64,000 bases of DNA from an uncultured Lachnospiraceae bacterium (lineage in GTDB: Bacteria; Bacillota; Clostridia; Lachnospirales; Lachnospiraceae), in NCBI GenBank assembly GCA_900317585.1, contig ONHG01000009.1:21651-85650 (forward strand). The letters are read 5' to 3'. The position numbers were made by a program, and so were the translations under genes. A model generated the notes under the pieces. It had not been told where the DNA came from. It did no database searches and worked only from the letters and a program-made list of their open reading frames with translations. Positions 45,757 through 54,116 of the stretch are shown here, one piece after another; within the stretch, counting starts at the first letter, position 1, and each line of letters begins with the position of its first letter.

Positions 45757-46683
45757 TTATTGACTTAATTCTTCATACAACCTCTCTATCTCCCCATCTT
45801 CCTTAGAATTAACAAACACCAGTGTATCATCCGATTTTATCATGAGAATAGGAGCGTATCCGTCGAATACATACAGACTGCATTTTCCAAGGGTGCGTCC
45901 TTCATACCTGCCGATATCATAGCTGTCTGTAGAAGCTCCGTTTGTACGCAGGAAACTGTCATCCGGCAGCTCGTCCAGAAGCTTAAGCTCTGTGATGTCA
46001 TTTACATCAATCTCGCTTGTATAGCCACCGGCAGAAATAGTAAGGTTATTGTTTGTCAGAGTGATTTTTTCCTGTATATTAATCAAAGGAAGCATGCAGA
46101 CAAACACCAGGATGATACAGCCGGCTATTATTGCACAGGTGATTCCTGTGAAAATCCATGCGCCTTTTTTAGCATAATTAAACGTGTAGTTGCCGGACTG
46201 CATGCGGTTTTCAACGAGAATATGTTTGTCGTCGGGATTATAGTAGTAGCCGGTTTTCCAGTATTCATCATCGTCCACATCTATTGGTGAGGTGTCGATA
46301 TAAACCTTTTTGCGTTGGGTTTCTATTATCCATCCGTTTTGTATTTTCAGAGCATACATTTTCCGGTGGGAGCTGTTTGGAATATGAATAATTCCAAAGA
46401 TATATGCAAACATCCAGATAATATATACCAGAACAAAAACGGCAATGTTAAAAAAAACAATAAAGCATATCGCAATGGAGATAATCACATTGGCAATTTG
46501 AAAGTGTTTCATTTTGCATTTTCCGGTGGTGACGATTTCGGTTACTTCGGCATCTTCTTTGTGAGATGATGGAATATGTACATTGAGATACATGCCGTTT
46601 TCATATTTATAGGCGTGTGTGTACGCAAATTGCATACATAGTATGATAATAAGATTTGTAATTATAAAGATAATAAACATCAT
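45757..46683 (-). CDS. Membrane protein with DUF5808 and PH-like domains
   Basis: About 308 residues. Hydrophobic helices lie at the start (MMFIIFIITNLIIIL), near residues 63-95 and near 180-205. Between them is a DUF5808-like segment (DDEYWKTGYYYNPDDKHILVENR, followed by NYTFNYAKKGAW). The last 100 residues form a bacterial PH-type beta domain (ITLTNNNLTISAGGYTSEIDVNDI). AAGGAGG lies 14 bases before the chosen ATG at 46683; the frame is open to 46716, where it overlaps the GntR gene. Co-transcribed with that regulator; function unknown. Confidence 0.75.
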   Translation of the reverse strand: MMFIIFIITNLIIILCMQFAYTHAYKYENGMYLNVHIPSSHKEDAEVTEIVTTGKCKMKHFQIANVIISIAICFIVFFNIAVFVLVYIIWMFAYIFGIIHIPNSSHRKMYALKIQNGWIIETQRKKVYIDTSPIDVDDDEYWKTGYYYNPDDKHILVENRMQSGNYTFNYAKKGAWIFTGITCAIIAGCIILVFVCMLPLINIQEKITLTNNNLTISAGGYTSEIDVNDITELKLLDELPDDSFLRTNGASTDSYDIGRYEGRTLGKCSLYVFDGYAPILMIKSDDTLVFVNSKEDGEIERLYEELSQ

Positions 46684-46703
46684 AATTCCAATAAAAACCT
46701 CCT

Positions 46704-47087
46704 TTATACTGCACATGGACTCATTTCTGAGTAGAACTTATCACACATTGATAAAAATTCCTCACGGCTCATTCCGGTGAGACAGGCCTCAGCACTTAAA
46801 AGCTCAAGCTCTGATTCCAGCTTTTCAGTGAAATCTGTATCATCTGCGATGGATTCTGACACAAAAGCACCGAGCCGTCTGTCTGTACGGATAAATCCCT
46901 CATTTTTCAAAATCTGATAGGCTTTATTGACCGTCATTGTGTTTACACCGGCATCGCTTGCAAGCTGACGCACGGTTGGAAGCTTTTCACCGGTCTTTAG
47001 CTCCCCTTTGCCTATTCCCTTTACAATCTGGTTTCTAAGCTGTACGTATATCGGGGTGCTGCTTGACATGTCGAGTTCTATTATCAT
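46704..47087 (-). CDS. GntR family (YtrA-type) transcriptional regulator
   Basis: A 127-residue GntR repressor: TPIYVQLRNQIVKGIGKGEL, LPTVRQLASDAGVNTMTVNKAYQIL and the wing FIRTDRRLGAFV, then a short helical tail. The start has ACAGGAGGT upstream. It is the first gene of a minus-strand pair with the PH-domain membrane protein and probably represses itself through the dyad at 47200-47218. Confidence 0.92.
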   Translation of the reverse strand: MIIELDMSSSTPIYVQLRNQIVKGIGKGELKTGEKLPTVRQLASDAGVNTMTVNKAYQILKNEGFIRTDRRLGAFVSESIADDTDFTEKLESELELLSAEACLTGMSREEFLSMCDKFYSEMSPCAV

Positions 47088-47199
47088 GTGAACCTCCTGT
47101 ATCCTCCTGTTTATATGTCATAGCCTGTTTGAAATGCATCAATATTTATGAGCAGGCTGTAATATGACAAAATTTGTAAGTGATATAAATGTATTATTT

Positions 47200-47237
47200 G
47201 TATTATACATAGTAATACAGACAACCCTTTATGTCAA
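47200..47237 (-). promoter_or_regulatory. Promoter and operator of the minus-strand GntR gene
   Basis: On the minus strand TTGACA (47237-47232) and TACTAT (47214-47209) are 17 bases apart. A dyad GTATTA-N7-TAATAC (47200-47218) covers the -10. The arrangement mirrors the other GntR operon at 9551-9591. Confidence 0.7.
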
Positions 47238-47339
47238 CTGATGTTTTAGCATCAATTATATTGACATTTTGAATATTACAATTATGATTAAAGAGTTATA
47301 AGGTTTCACAACGTAAAAGAATACATATGAGGTTAAAAA

Positions 47340-48584
47340 ATGAGCAGATTAATAGAGCAGATAAAACAAAAGGATGCCTGTGCCTTCACACATGGTGGCA
47401 AATTTCATGCAGATGATGTGTTCTCATCAGCCCTGCTTTTGTATATAAACCCTGAGATCAGCATAACAAGGGGCAACAGTGTGCCTGATGATTTCACAGG
47501 AATAGTTTTTGATATAGGTCGAGGTGAGTTTGACCATCATCAGAAGGACAGCAGAATCAGGGAAAACGGTGTGCCGTATGCGGCATTTGGCCTGTTGTGG
47601 GAGGCTGTTGGAGCGGATATTTTAGGCGAGGAGCTGGCAGTGAAATTTGATGAGTCATTTGTCCAGCCTCTCGATAACAATGACAATACAGGAGAGAAAA
47701 ATGAGCTTGCAACGCTTATAGGCAATTTCAACCCGTCATGGGATTATGAGGGTGGCAGTGATGAGGCTTTCTTTCAGGCGGTAAGCGTAGCAGGCATGAT
47801 ACTGGAAAACAAATTTGAGAGATACCGTGGCAATGAGAGAGCCGATAAGAGAGTGGAGGAGGTGCTTGCAAAGCACGATCCGGCAAGCAGGATATTGGTG
47901 CTTCCTGAGTTTATACCGTGTCAGAAGGCTCTGAGTGAGACGGATATTGCGTTTGTTATTTTTCCGTCAAACAGAGGTGGCTTTTGTATACAGCCGCAGA
48001 AAAGAGAATACTCGATGAATTACAAGTGTTCTTTTCCGGCAGAGTGGCTGGGGCTTGAAGGTGAGGAGCTGGTAAATGCTACAGGAATTTCCGGTGCGAT
48101 ATTCTGTCACAAGGGAGGCTTTATCATGACTGTTAAGGAGCAGGATGAAGCTGTAAAGGCATGCGAAAAGGCGCTTTCTCTTCATAAAGACAGCTCTGTG
48201 ATAGTATGGTATGGCAGTAAAGGAGATACTGCAGCCATGGCATGTGACAGTCAGACAGACGAGCTGCTTATAAATGTTGCAAAAGCACGAGGAATAAAGG
48301 GTGTGCATATCTGTCATGTTGATGCAATGCTTGTTCCGCAGCTTGAATTAACAGAGATTGACAGTGAGACAGCATATGCAGAGGTACTGATGGAGAAGCC
48401 GCAGTGGAAGGCATATGTAAAGGAGCAGGTGAAGCAGATTGTAAAGTACAGACCGGAGGCTGTGTATGTGGAAGGAAACGCATTTGAAACATATCCGGTT
48501 ATACGTGCACTCAGAAAGAGGCACATTCCTGTGCTTACGATGATTGAAAATAAAGAGAAAAAAATAATGGTAAGAATACCATGA
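47340..48584 (+). CDS. MYG1-like DHH-superfamily hydrolase with extra C-terminal domain
   Basis: A 414-residue protein. Residues 1 to about 285 match the MYG1 family (GAMP12-like, DHH fold): FTHGGKFHADDVFSSALL near 17-34, VFDIGRGEFDHHQ near 56-68, PLDNNDNTGEKNE near 119-131 and GGFIMTVKEQDEA near the end. The metal-binding His and Asp residues are in place. Residues 286-414 form an additional alpha/beta domain with VIVWYGSKGDTAAM and VYVEGNAFETYPVIRALRKRHIPVLTM, which I do not recognise. Stands alone with a long AT-rich leader. Confidence 0.8.
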   Translation: MSRLIEQIKQKDACAFTHGGKFHADDVFSSALLLYINPEISITRGNSVPDDFTGIVFDIGRGEFDHHQKDSRIRENGVPYAAFGLLWEAVGADILGEELAVKFDESFVQPLDNNDNTGEKNELATLIGNFNPSWDYEGGSDEAFFQAVSVAGMILENKFERYRGNERADKRVEEVLAKHDPASRILVLPEFIPCQKALSETDIAFVIFPSNRGGFCIQPQKREYSMNYKCSFPAEWLGLEGEELVNATGISGAIFCHKGGFIMTVKEQDEAVKACEKALSLHKDSSVIVWYGSKGDTAAMACDSQTDELLINVAKARGIKGVHICHVDAMLVPQLELTEIDSETAYAEVLMEKPQWKAYVKEQVKQIVKYRPEAVYVEGNAFETYPVIRALRKRHIPVLTMIENKEKKIMVRIP

Positions 48585-48639
48585 TTTATGTGCATTTTTG
48601 AAAAAATTTGGTATAATGTTGGTAAGCGCGGACCACAAC

Positions 48640-49092
48640 GGAGTGTAGAGCTGCGCAATTCCTTCACAAAGTCGAATAATGTAGCGAAGTTTAGCAGCTA
48701 TTCATCACTTTCAAGTATCTATATATCCATGGCACTGGTAAATGTGCAGACACACAGATACCATATAGTAAAGACTTTGGATGAGATTGTACACTTCCTG
48801 GGTGTAAAACTGTTATACCTTTGCGTGATGAAGTAACCCGCTTTTAGACTGTGACAAGTTTAAGTCAATAAACGATACCTATGGACATGCGGTAGGTGAC
48901 AAGGTGATAATAGCAATTGCTGATACTCTGCGCAAATCATGTCGTGATGATGATGTCGTGCTTCGCCTGGGCGGTGATGAGTTTGCGGTATTTATAACGG
49001 GGATGCTTGATAAAGAGCGGGCAGAAACTTTTTTTGACAGGCTTTTTTCAAACATAGAGCATAGTGCGACAATTTTTGATGCAAAGCAATGA
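48640..49092 (+). pseudogene. Decayed GGDEF-domain gene
   Basis: From about 48846 the frame reads DCDKFKSINDTYGHAVGDKVIIAIADTL and RLGGDEFAVFITGML, the second half of an intact-looking GGDEF domain, ending at TGA 49090-49092. No start or N-terminal half is in frame. The stretch before it (48660-48830) encodes SLSSIYISMALVNVQTH, which looks like a piece of the sensor part of such a protein. It is best read as an internally deleted gene. Confidence 0.75.
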
Positions 49093-49128
49093 TAGTCGGG
49101 CATATTAAATAAAAAGAGGAGAATGAAA

Positions 49129-50187
49129 ATGCAGACAGGAAAAGCAATATCTATCCCATCGGTTCTCAAGGTGGGAAAGGGAACATTAAACAAAATCGGA
49201 GAGTATTTAAAGAGTGAGGAGCTGACGAGCGTAGTCATTTTTATGGGAAACGGTCTCATAGATATGTTTGGAGATGCTATAATGAAGTCGCTTACTGATG
49301 CCGGTATCACCGTGCTTGAGTACAGCGAGCTTGATACGGTTGAGATAGACGATATCATCACCCTTGCCTTTGACATACCAAACAAGGCAAAGGCAGTCGT
49401 ATCAGTGGGCGGAGGAAAGGTGATAGATGCAGGAAAATATGCAGCTTTTCTAAGAAATATGCCATTTATCAGTGTGCCGACATCAAGCTCAAGCGATGGT
49501 TTTTCTAGCGCCAGTGCATCACTTTTGGTGCACGGCAAGCGTACGTCGGTTCCTGCAAAGCTTGCGCATGGTATCATAGTTGACACACAGGTCATCCGCA
49601 CAGCACCGGAGAAGTTTATATATTCAGGCATCGGGGATATGGTGTCAAAGATTACAGCACTCTATGACTGGATTTTTGAGGAAGCACATGGTGTAGGCGT
49701 GGTCAATGACTTCGCCGTGATGGTCGCTAAAAAGGCGGTCAACAGCTTTGTGCGTACACCTTATGAGAGCATAAAGGATGAGCTTTTCCTAAAGGAGCTT
49801 GTGGATTCGCTTGCCATGAGCGGCATAGCAAACGAGATAGCGGGAAGCAGTGCGCCGACCAGCGGCAGTGAGCATCTTATTTCACATGCGCTTGACAAAA
49901 TTCTTGAGCATCCACAGCTTCATGGCATACAGGTCGGCATAGCAACCTATATCATGAGTGTAGTGCAGAATCACAGATATGTAAGGGTGTGCACTGTGCT
50001 CAAAAGGACAGGCTTTTTCGACTATGCGGCCACTCTTGGCATGAGAAAACAGGATTTTCTGGATGCGATAGATATGGCGCCATCCATGAAGCCGTTCAGG
50101 CACACATATTTGCATGAGAAGGAGTACCGCGACGCGGCAAAGAAGCTTGTGCTGGAGGATGATATACTGAATAAAATACTGGTATAG
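49129..50187 (+). CDS. Iron-containing alcohol dehydrogenase family, glycerol-1-phosphate dehydrogenase-like
   Basis: A 352-residue NAD(P)-dependent dehydrogenase. VVSVGGGKVIDAGKYAA near 88-104, VPTSSSSDGFSSASAS near 118-133 and the metal motif TSGSEHLISHALD near 246-258 with His residues are those of the AraM/EgsA glycerol-1-phosphate dehydrogenase group. These make sn-glycerol-1-phosphate, unusual in bacteria, but related alcohol dehydrogenases cannot be excluded. The ATG at 49129 has AGAGGAG seven bases upstream; 49123 is too close. TrmO follows after four bases. Confidence 0.8.
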   Translation: MQTGKAISIPSVLKVGKGTLNKIGEYLKSEELTSVVIFMGNGLIDMFGDAIMKSLTDAGITVLEYSELDTVEIDDIITLAFDIPNKAKAVVSVGGGKVIDAGKYAAFLRNMPFISVPTSSSSDGFSSASASLLVHGKRTSVPAKLAHGIIVDTQVIRTAPEKFIYSGIGDMVSKITALYDWIFEEAHGVGVVNDFAVMVAKKAVNSFVRTPYESIKDELFLKELVDSLAMSGIANEIAGSSAPTSGSEHLISHALDKILEHPQLHGIQVGIATYIMSVVQNHRYVRVCTVLKRTGFFDYAATLGMRKQDFLDAIDMAPSMKPFRHTYLHEKEYRDAAKKLVLEDDILNKILV

Positions 50188-50191
50188 AGAT

Positions 50192-50911
50192 ATGTATGAG
50201 AAGACTATAGAGCCGGTTGCGGTTATGCATACCGAATTTGGAGAGAAATTTGGCATTCCAAGGCAGAGCGGCCTTGTGCCTGAGGCGGCAGGGCAGATAG
50301 TATTTGAACCCAAATACAGAAATCCCGATGCGCTTCGTGGAATAGAGGAGTTCACACATTTGTGGATTATATGGGGCTTTTCTGAAAACAGGGTGGAGAA
50401 ATTTACACCGCTCGTCACACCACCCAGGCTTGGAGGCCGGGAAAAGAGAGGTGTTTTTGCCACACGTTCACCGTTTCGCCCAAACGGCATGGGACTATCC
50501 TCTGTAAGGCTTGATAAGGTTGAGTACAAAAGCAGCAAGGGCCCCATAATTCATGTGTCAGGTGTAGATATGCTTGACGGCACACCAATCTATGATATAA
50601 AGCCGTATCTGGCATATTCAGACTCATATCCTAAGGCATCAGATGGCTTTGCCGCAGAGCACAGATGGGATACGGTGCATGTTATATGGAGGGATGAGGC
50701 ACTCAAAAGCTGTATGGATGAAGATACCCGCATTACTGTGGAGCATATTCTGGCACAGGATCCAAGAGCTGCATACAACAAGGCCAAGGATTATATCTAT
50801 GGCATGAGATACGGCAAATTTGATATACGCTTTGTGGCTGATTCACATGCCGGCACGATGGAGATAGTGGATGTCGTGGAGTGCATAGATGGGTATCATA
50901 AGGTGAAGTGA
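50192..50911 (+). CDS. trmO: tRNA (N6-threonylcarbamoyladenosine37-N6)-methyltransferase TrmO
   Basis: Methylates t6A37 of tRNA-Thr using S-adenosylmethionine. The 239 residues have the all-beta TrmO (UPF0066/YaeB) core: EFGEKFGIPRQSGL near 15-28, FTHLWIIWGF near 57-66, GVFATRSPFRPNGMGLSSV near 91-109 and DMLDGTPIYDIKPYL near 129-143, plus the C-terminal domain. Starts four bases after the dehydrogenase gene with a weak ribosome site, so translation may be coupled. Confidence 0.93.
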   Translation: MYEKTIEPVAVMHTEFGEKFGIPRQSGLVPEAAGQIVFEPKYRNPDALRGIEEFTHLWIIWGFSENRVEKFTPLVTPPRLGGREKRGVFATRSPFRPNGMGLSSVRLDKVEYKSSKGPIIHVSGVDMLDGTPIYDIKPYLAYSDSYPKASDGFAAEHRWDTVHVIWRDEALKSCMDEDTRITVEHILAQDPRAAYNKAKDYIYGMRYGKFDIRFVADSHAGTMEIVDVVECIDGYHKVK

Positions 50912-51026
50912 TTTTGATTTGCATATGGCGCCACAAGAGAGTAAAATGGTAATGCATACAAAAAGGACAAATGCGTCACGAATATATTTGTAAATACATA
51001 TTATATATATAAGGAAGGTACATACA

Positions 51027-51551
51027 ATGAAAACAGTAAAGGACTATATCAGAACTATCCCGGATTTTCCGGAGAAGGGCATCATGTTCCGCGATGTGAC
51101 AAGTGTTATCCAGGATGCAGATGGATTAAAGCTTGCAATTGATGAGATGATAAAGAGGCTTGACGGACTTGATTTTGATGTGATAGCAGGAGCAGAATCA
51201 AGGGGCTTTGTTTTTGGCATGCCGATAGCATATGCGCTTCATAAACCGTTTGTTATGGTGAGAAAAGCAGGCAAGCTGCCATGTGAGACTGTATCAAAGA
51301 CATATGACCTTGAGTATGGCACAGCAACAATTGAGATGCACAAGGACTCTGTAAAGCCCGGTCAGAAGGTGGTTCTCGTGGATGATCTTATCGCTACAGG
51401 AGGCACAATGCAGGCAGCAGCAGAGCTTGTTGAGGAGCTTGGAGGAGAGGTTGTGAAGATGCTTTTCCTTATTGAGCTTGCAGGTCTTAATGGCAGAAAG
51501 CTACTTAGCAAGTATGATGTGGACGCAGTTGTGTCATATGATGGCAAGTAG
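51027..51551 (+). CDS. apt: Adenine phosphoribosyltransferase
   Basis: Purine salvage: adenine plus PRPP gives AMP. The 174 residues begin KDYIRTIPDFPEKGIMFRDVT and include GAESRGFVFG near 58-67, VRKAGKLP near 81-88 and the PRPP motif VVLVDDLIATGGTM near 117-130. Ribosome site AAGGAAGG. Single gene between trmO and spoVAD. Confidence 0.96.
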   Translation: MKTVKDYIRTIPDFPEKGIMFRDVTSVIQDADGLKLAIDEMIKRLDGLDFDVIAGAESRGFVFGMPIAYALHKPFVMVRKAGKLPCETVSKTYDLEYGTATIEMHKDSVKPGQKVVLVDDLIATGGTMQAAAELVEELGGEVVKMLFLIELAGLNGRKLLSKYDVDAVVSYDGK

Positions 51552-51647
51552 AGCTGTTATATCTGAATGAATATATTTTATATGTTTGTGCATACTGACA
51601 TTAATTAAATCAATGATTTGATGAGATTAAGAGTAAGGAGAGTCAGT

Positions 51648-52709
51648 ATGCAGCAAAAATTGGGAAAGTGGAGTCTCCGTTTTGCGGAGGCTCCTTTTAT
51701 ATTGGAAAGCAGTTCGGTTGTAGGCACAAAGGAGGCGGACGGACCGCTTGGTGGTCTGTTTGATATTGTAGGCAAAGATGACAGGTTTGGGCAGAATACG
51801 TGGGAAAAGGCAGAAAGCTCCATGCAGCGCGATGCACTCACAATGGCCCTTGGAAAAGCACATCTGGATGCATCCGACATGGACTATGTATTTGCAGGAG
51901 ATCTGCTTGGACAGTCTATGGCCACAACCTTTGGTGTGGAAAACTTCCGTATTCCGTGGTTTGGGGTGTATGGAGCATGCTCCACATGCGGGGAGTCGCT
52001 CTCACTTGCCGCGGCATTTGTGGCAGCAGGGTATGCAAGGCATACGGTGGCAGTGACATCGAGCCACTTTGGCAGTGCCGAAAAGCAGTTTCGCTTCCCT
52101 AACCAGTATGCGAATCAAAGACCTGTGTCAGCGACGTGGACTGTCACAGGAAGTGCTGCATTTATTGTGGGCAGTGGAGCAGGTGGTAATGAGATACAGA
52201 CCGGGTGTGAAAATGCAGATAGTATATCAAAGAAGGTGCAGATTGAGGGAATCACGACAGGAGTTGTGGTGGATTATGGCATAAAGGACGCCATGAACAT
52301 GGGCGCTGCAATGGCCCCTGCGGCCTGTGAGCTGATAGTAAATCACCTGAGTGATTTTGGAAGAGAGGCATCCTATTACGACAGGATAGTGACAGGAGAC
52401 CTTGGAAGCGTCGGACAGAAGATACTGATTGACCTGTGCAGGCAAAAAGGCGTGGACATAAGCAAAAATCATGAGGACTGTGGCATGAAGATGTTTGATG
52501 CAACGAATCAGAATACAGGCTCAGGTGGTTCGGGCTGTGCATGCTCGGCAACTGTTTTGTCAGCATATTACCTGCCAAAGCTAAGAAGTGGTGAATTGAA
52601 GCGTATACTATTTGTGCCGACAGGAGCACTTCTTTCGCCTGTCAGCTTCAACGAGGGCGAGTCAGTACCGGGAATTGCACACGGTGTGGTGCTTGAAGCT
52701 GTAATTTGA
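51648..52709 (+). CDS. spoVAD: Stage V sporulation protein AD
   Basis: Thiolase-fold protein needed for dipicolinic acid uptake into the forespore. The 353 residues include FAGDLLGQ near 79, WFGVYGACSTCGESL near 105-119, SHFGSAEKQFRFPNQYANQRP near 140-160 and TGDLGSVGQ near 249. The start at 51648 follows AAGGAGAG. spoVAE follows, but spoVAC, normally upstream, is not in the window; apt is there instead. Confidence 0.93.
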   Translation: MQQKLGKWSLRFAEAPFILESSSVVGTKEADGPLGGLFDIVGKDDRFGQNTWEKAESSMQRDALTMALGKAHLDASDMDYVFAGDLLGQSMATTFGVENFRIPWFGVYGACSTCGESLSLAAAFVAAGYARHTVAVTSSHFGSAEKQFRFPNQYANQRPVSATWTVTGSAAFIVGSGAGGNEIQTGCENADSISKKVQIEGITTGVVVDYGIKDAMNMGAAMAPAACELIVNHLSDFGREASYYDRIVTGDLGSVGQKILIDLCRQKGVDISKNHEDCGMKMFDATNQNTGSGGSGCACSATVLSAYYLPKLRSGELKRILFVPTGALLSPVSFNEGESVPGIAHGVVLEAVI

Positions 52710-52756
52710 AGCTGATGGCTTCACATATATAATAGGGTGAACGAGAAGCATTTGTC

Positions 52757-53089
52757 GTGGGCGGTATCATCTGCGCCATAGTACAGATTTTGATGGAAAA
52801 AACAAAGCTCATGCCGGGCAGAATTATGGTAATGCTCGTGTGCACAGGAGCGCTGCTTGGCGCTGTCGGCATATACGGGCCATTTTCAAAGTGGGCAGGT
52901 GCCGGTGCCAACGTACCACTTTTGGGCTTTGGCAATGTACTGTGGAAGGGTGTGAAGGAGGCAGTGGACAGCGAGGGCTTTATTGGCTTGTTTAAGGGCG
53001 GCTTTAAGGCTTGTGCCGTCGGAGTATCGGCAGCACTAATCTTTTCGTATATCGCGGCACTCATCACGAAACCAAAGTTAAAGAGATGA
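52757..53089 (+). CDS. spoVAE: Stage V sporulation protein AE
   Basis: A 110-residue membrane protein with hydrophobic segments near 1-10, 22-42, 50-60 and 90-104 and SpoVAE motifs: GGIICAIVQILMEKTKL, LGAVGIYGPFSKWAGAGA and NVLWKGVKEA. Reading begins at a GTG; the family-like EAFVV just before it is open, but the frame meets TAA TAG at 52729-52734 upstream, so a normal ATG start is missing. It lies 47 bases behind spoVAD with a poor ribosome site. Confidence 0.82.
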   Translation: MGGIICAIVQILMEKTKLMPGRIMVMLVCTGALLGAVGIYGPFSKWAGAGANVPLLGFGNVLWKGVKEAVDSEGFIGLFKGGFKACAVGVSAALIFSYIAALITKPKLKR

Positions 53090-53162
53090 TTAATTTCAGA
53101 ATAATGCATAATTAACAGTAAAATGCCCATACTATCTCTAAAACGAAAAGGAGACTGATACA

Positions 53163-53537
53163 ATGAAGAAAATGAAATATTTATTGGCACTTTGCCTGAC
53201 ACTCGCTGCTGCAAGCGCTTTTGCAGCCTGTGGAAACAATAGTAATGTGGCTGACACCTCAATGGTTGAAAATACACAAAGAGGTGGCTCTGCCGCCGAC
53301 GATGCCGGTAAAGCCGGCAAGGATATCATAGATGGCGCCGGAAATGCCGGCAAGGATGTGATAGACGGAGCAGGCGATGCCGGAAAAGATGTGATAGACG
53401 GAGCGGGCAATGCCGGAAAAGATGTGATAGACGGAGTAGGCGATGCCGGTAAGGATGTAATAGACGGCGCAAAGGATGCCGTAGATGATGCCGGAAACGC
53501 TGTAAAAAAGAGTGTTGATGGTGAAAATAACAACTAA
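53163..53537 (+). CDS. Repeat lipoprotein of unknown function
   Basis: A 124-residue secreted lipoprotein: signal peptide MKKMKYLLALCLTLAAASAF with lipobox AAC at about residue 23. From residue 48 to 110 it is built of 11-residue repeats, consensus DAGKDVIDGAG or NAGKDVIDGAG, five to six copies. Each repeat is encoded by a near-identical 33-base unit. The pattern suggests an amphipathic helical or beta-solenoid stalk. No known domain. Ribosome site AAAAGGAGAC. Confidence 0.8.
   Translation: MKKMKYLLALCLTLAAASAFAACGNNSNVADTSMVENTQRGGSAADDAGKAGKDIIDGAGNAGKDVIDGAGDAGKDVIDGAGNAGKDVIDGVGDAGKDVIDGAKDAVDDAGNAVKKSVDGENNN
53304..53493 (+). repeat. 33-bp tandem repeat inside the lipoprotein gene
   Basis: Unit of the type GATGCCGGAAAAGATGTGAT plus AGACGGAGCGGGC, in five to six copies. 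Copies differ at third codon positions, so the reading frame is kept while the number of copies could change by slippage. Confidence 0.85.
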
Positions 53538-53544
53538 CAGCTAT

Positions 53545-54060
53545 TTATAGAAAGAAAACAGTCGCTATATATGCTTCAGTGGCTGCAAAAACAAAAGCAC
53601 CGACAACATCGCTGATAAAGTGCACACCTGATATCACACGGACACAGGCAATGATAGCTGCAAGGACTACAAGCAAAATGCCGGTGAACCATAAAGGCGA
53701 AGCAGCAGGTGAGCAGATTAAGACAGTAAATGCAATTATAAATGCAGAAAAAACGTGCCTGCTTGGAAACGACCTGCCGTGTGTATCTTTTGGAATGACA
53801 GGCGGCATATCAAATTTTTCGTATGGGCGTGGCCTGTTTACGATATATCTGAAAACAGATACTGTAATAAAGCCGACAAGCGGAGCAATGATTGAGAGTG
53901 CAAGCATATGACTGGCTGTAAAGCATAGATACAGCACGTATACAGGGTATGTGATAAAAACTAAATAAGTGCATATTTTATTGATTAATTCAAGCTTTCG
54001 GGCTGCCCTGTTATTTTCACGGAATGGGGCAGTCATTTTTATGTATGTATTTTTTTTCAT
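53545..54060 (-). CDS. PAP2-family phosphatase
   Basis: A 171-residue membrane protein with about five hydrophobic segments and the three PAP2 motifs: RYIVNRPRPYEKF near 70-82 (KxxxxxxRP type), FPSRHVFSAF near 97-106 (PSxH) and RVISGVHFISDVVG near 141-154 (SRxxxxxHxxxD type). It probably removes phosphate from undecaprenyl or phosphatidic lipids. Start has ATGGAAAA upstream. Confidence 0.9.
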   Translation of the reverse strand: MKKNTYIKMTAPFRENNRAARKLELINKICTYLVFITYPVYVLYLCFTASHMLALSIIAPLVGFITVSVFRYIVNRPRPYEKFDMPPVIPKDTHGRSFPSRHVFSAFIIAFTVLICSPAASPLWFTGILLVVLAAIIACVRVISGVHFISDVVGAFVFAATEAYIATVFFL

Positions 54061-54116
54061 GATTATTTTCCATCGTTTATTTAAGAAATATTGTATTGTA
54101 ACTATCTAGAGTGGTG

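Noticed and set aside
48879-49631. Minus-strand open frame of 250 codons
   Set aside because: Antisense to the GGDEF remnant and the dehydrogenase; no ribosome site or motif.
49882-50547. Minus-strand open frame of 221 codons
   Set aside because: Spans two plus-strand genes with clear families; an overlap shadow.
52648-53277. Minus-strand open frame of 209 codons across spoVAE
   Set aside because: Considered because spoVAE lacks a normal start, but the plus-strand product has clear SpoVAE motifs while this one has none.
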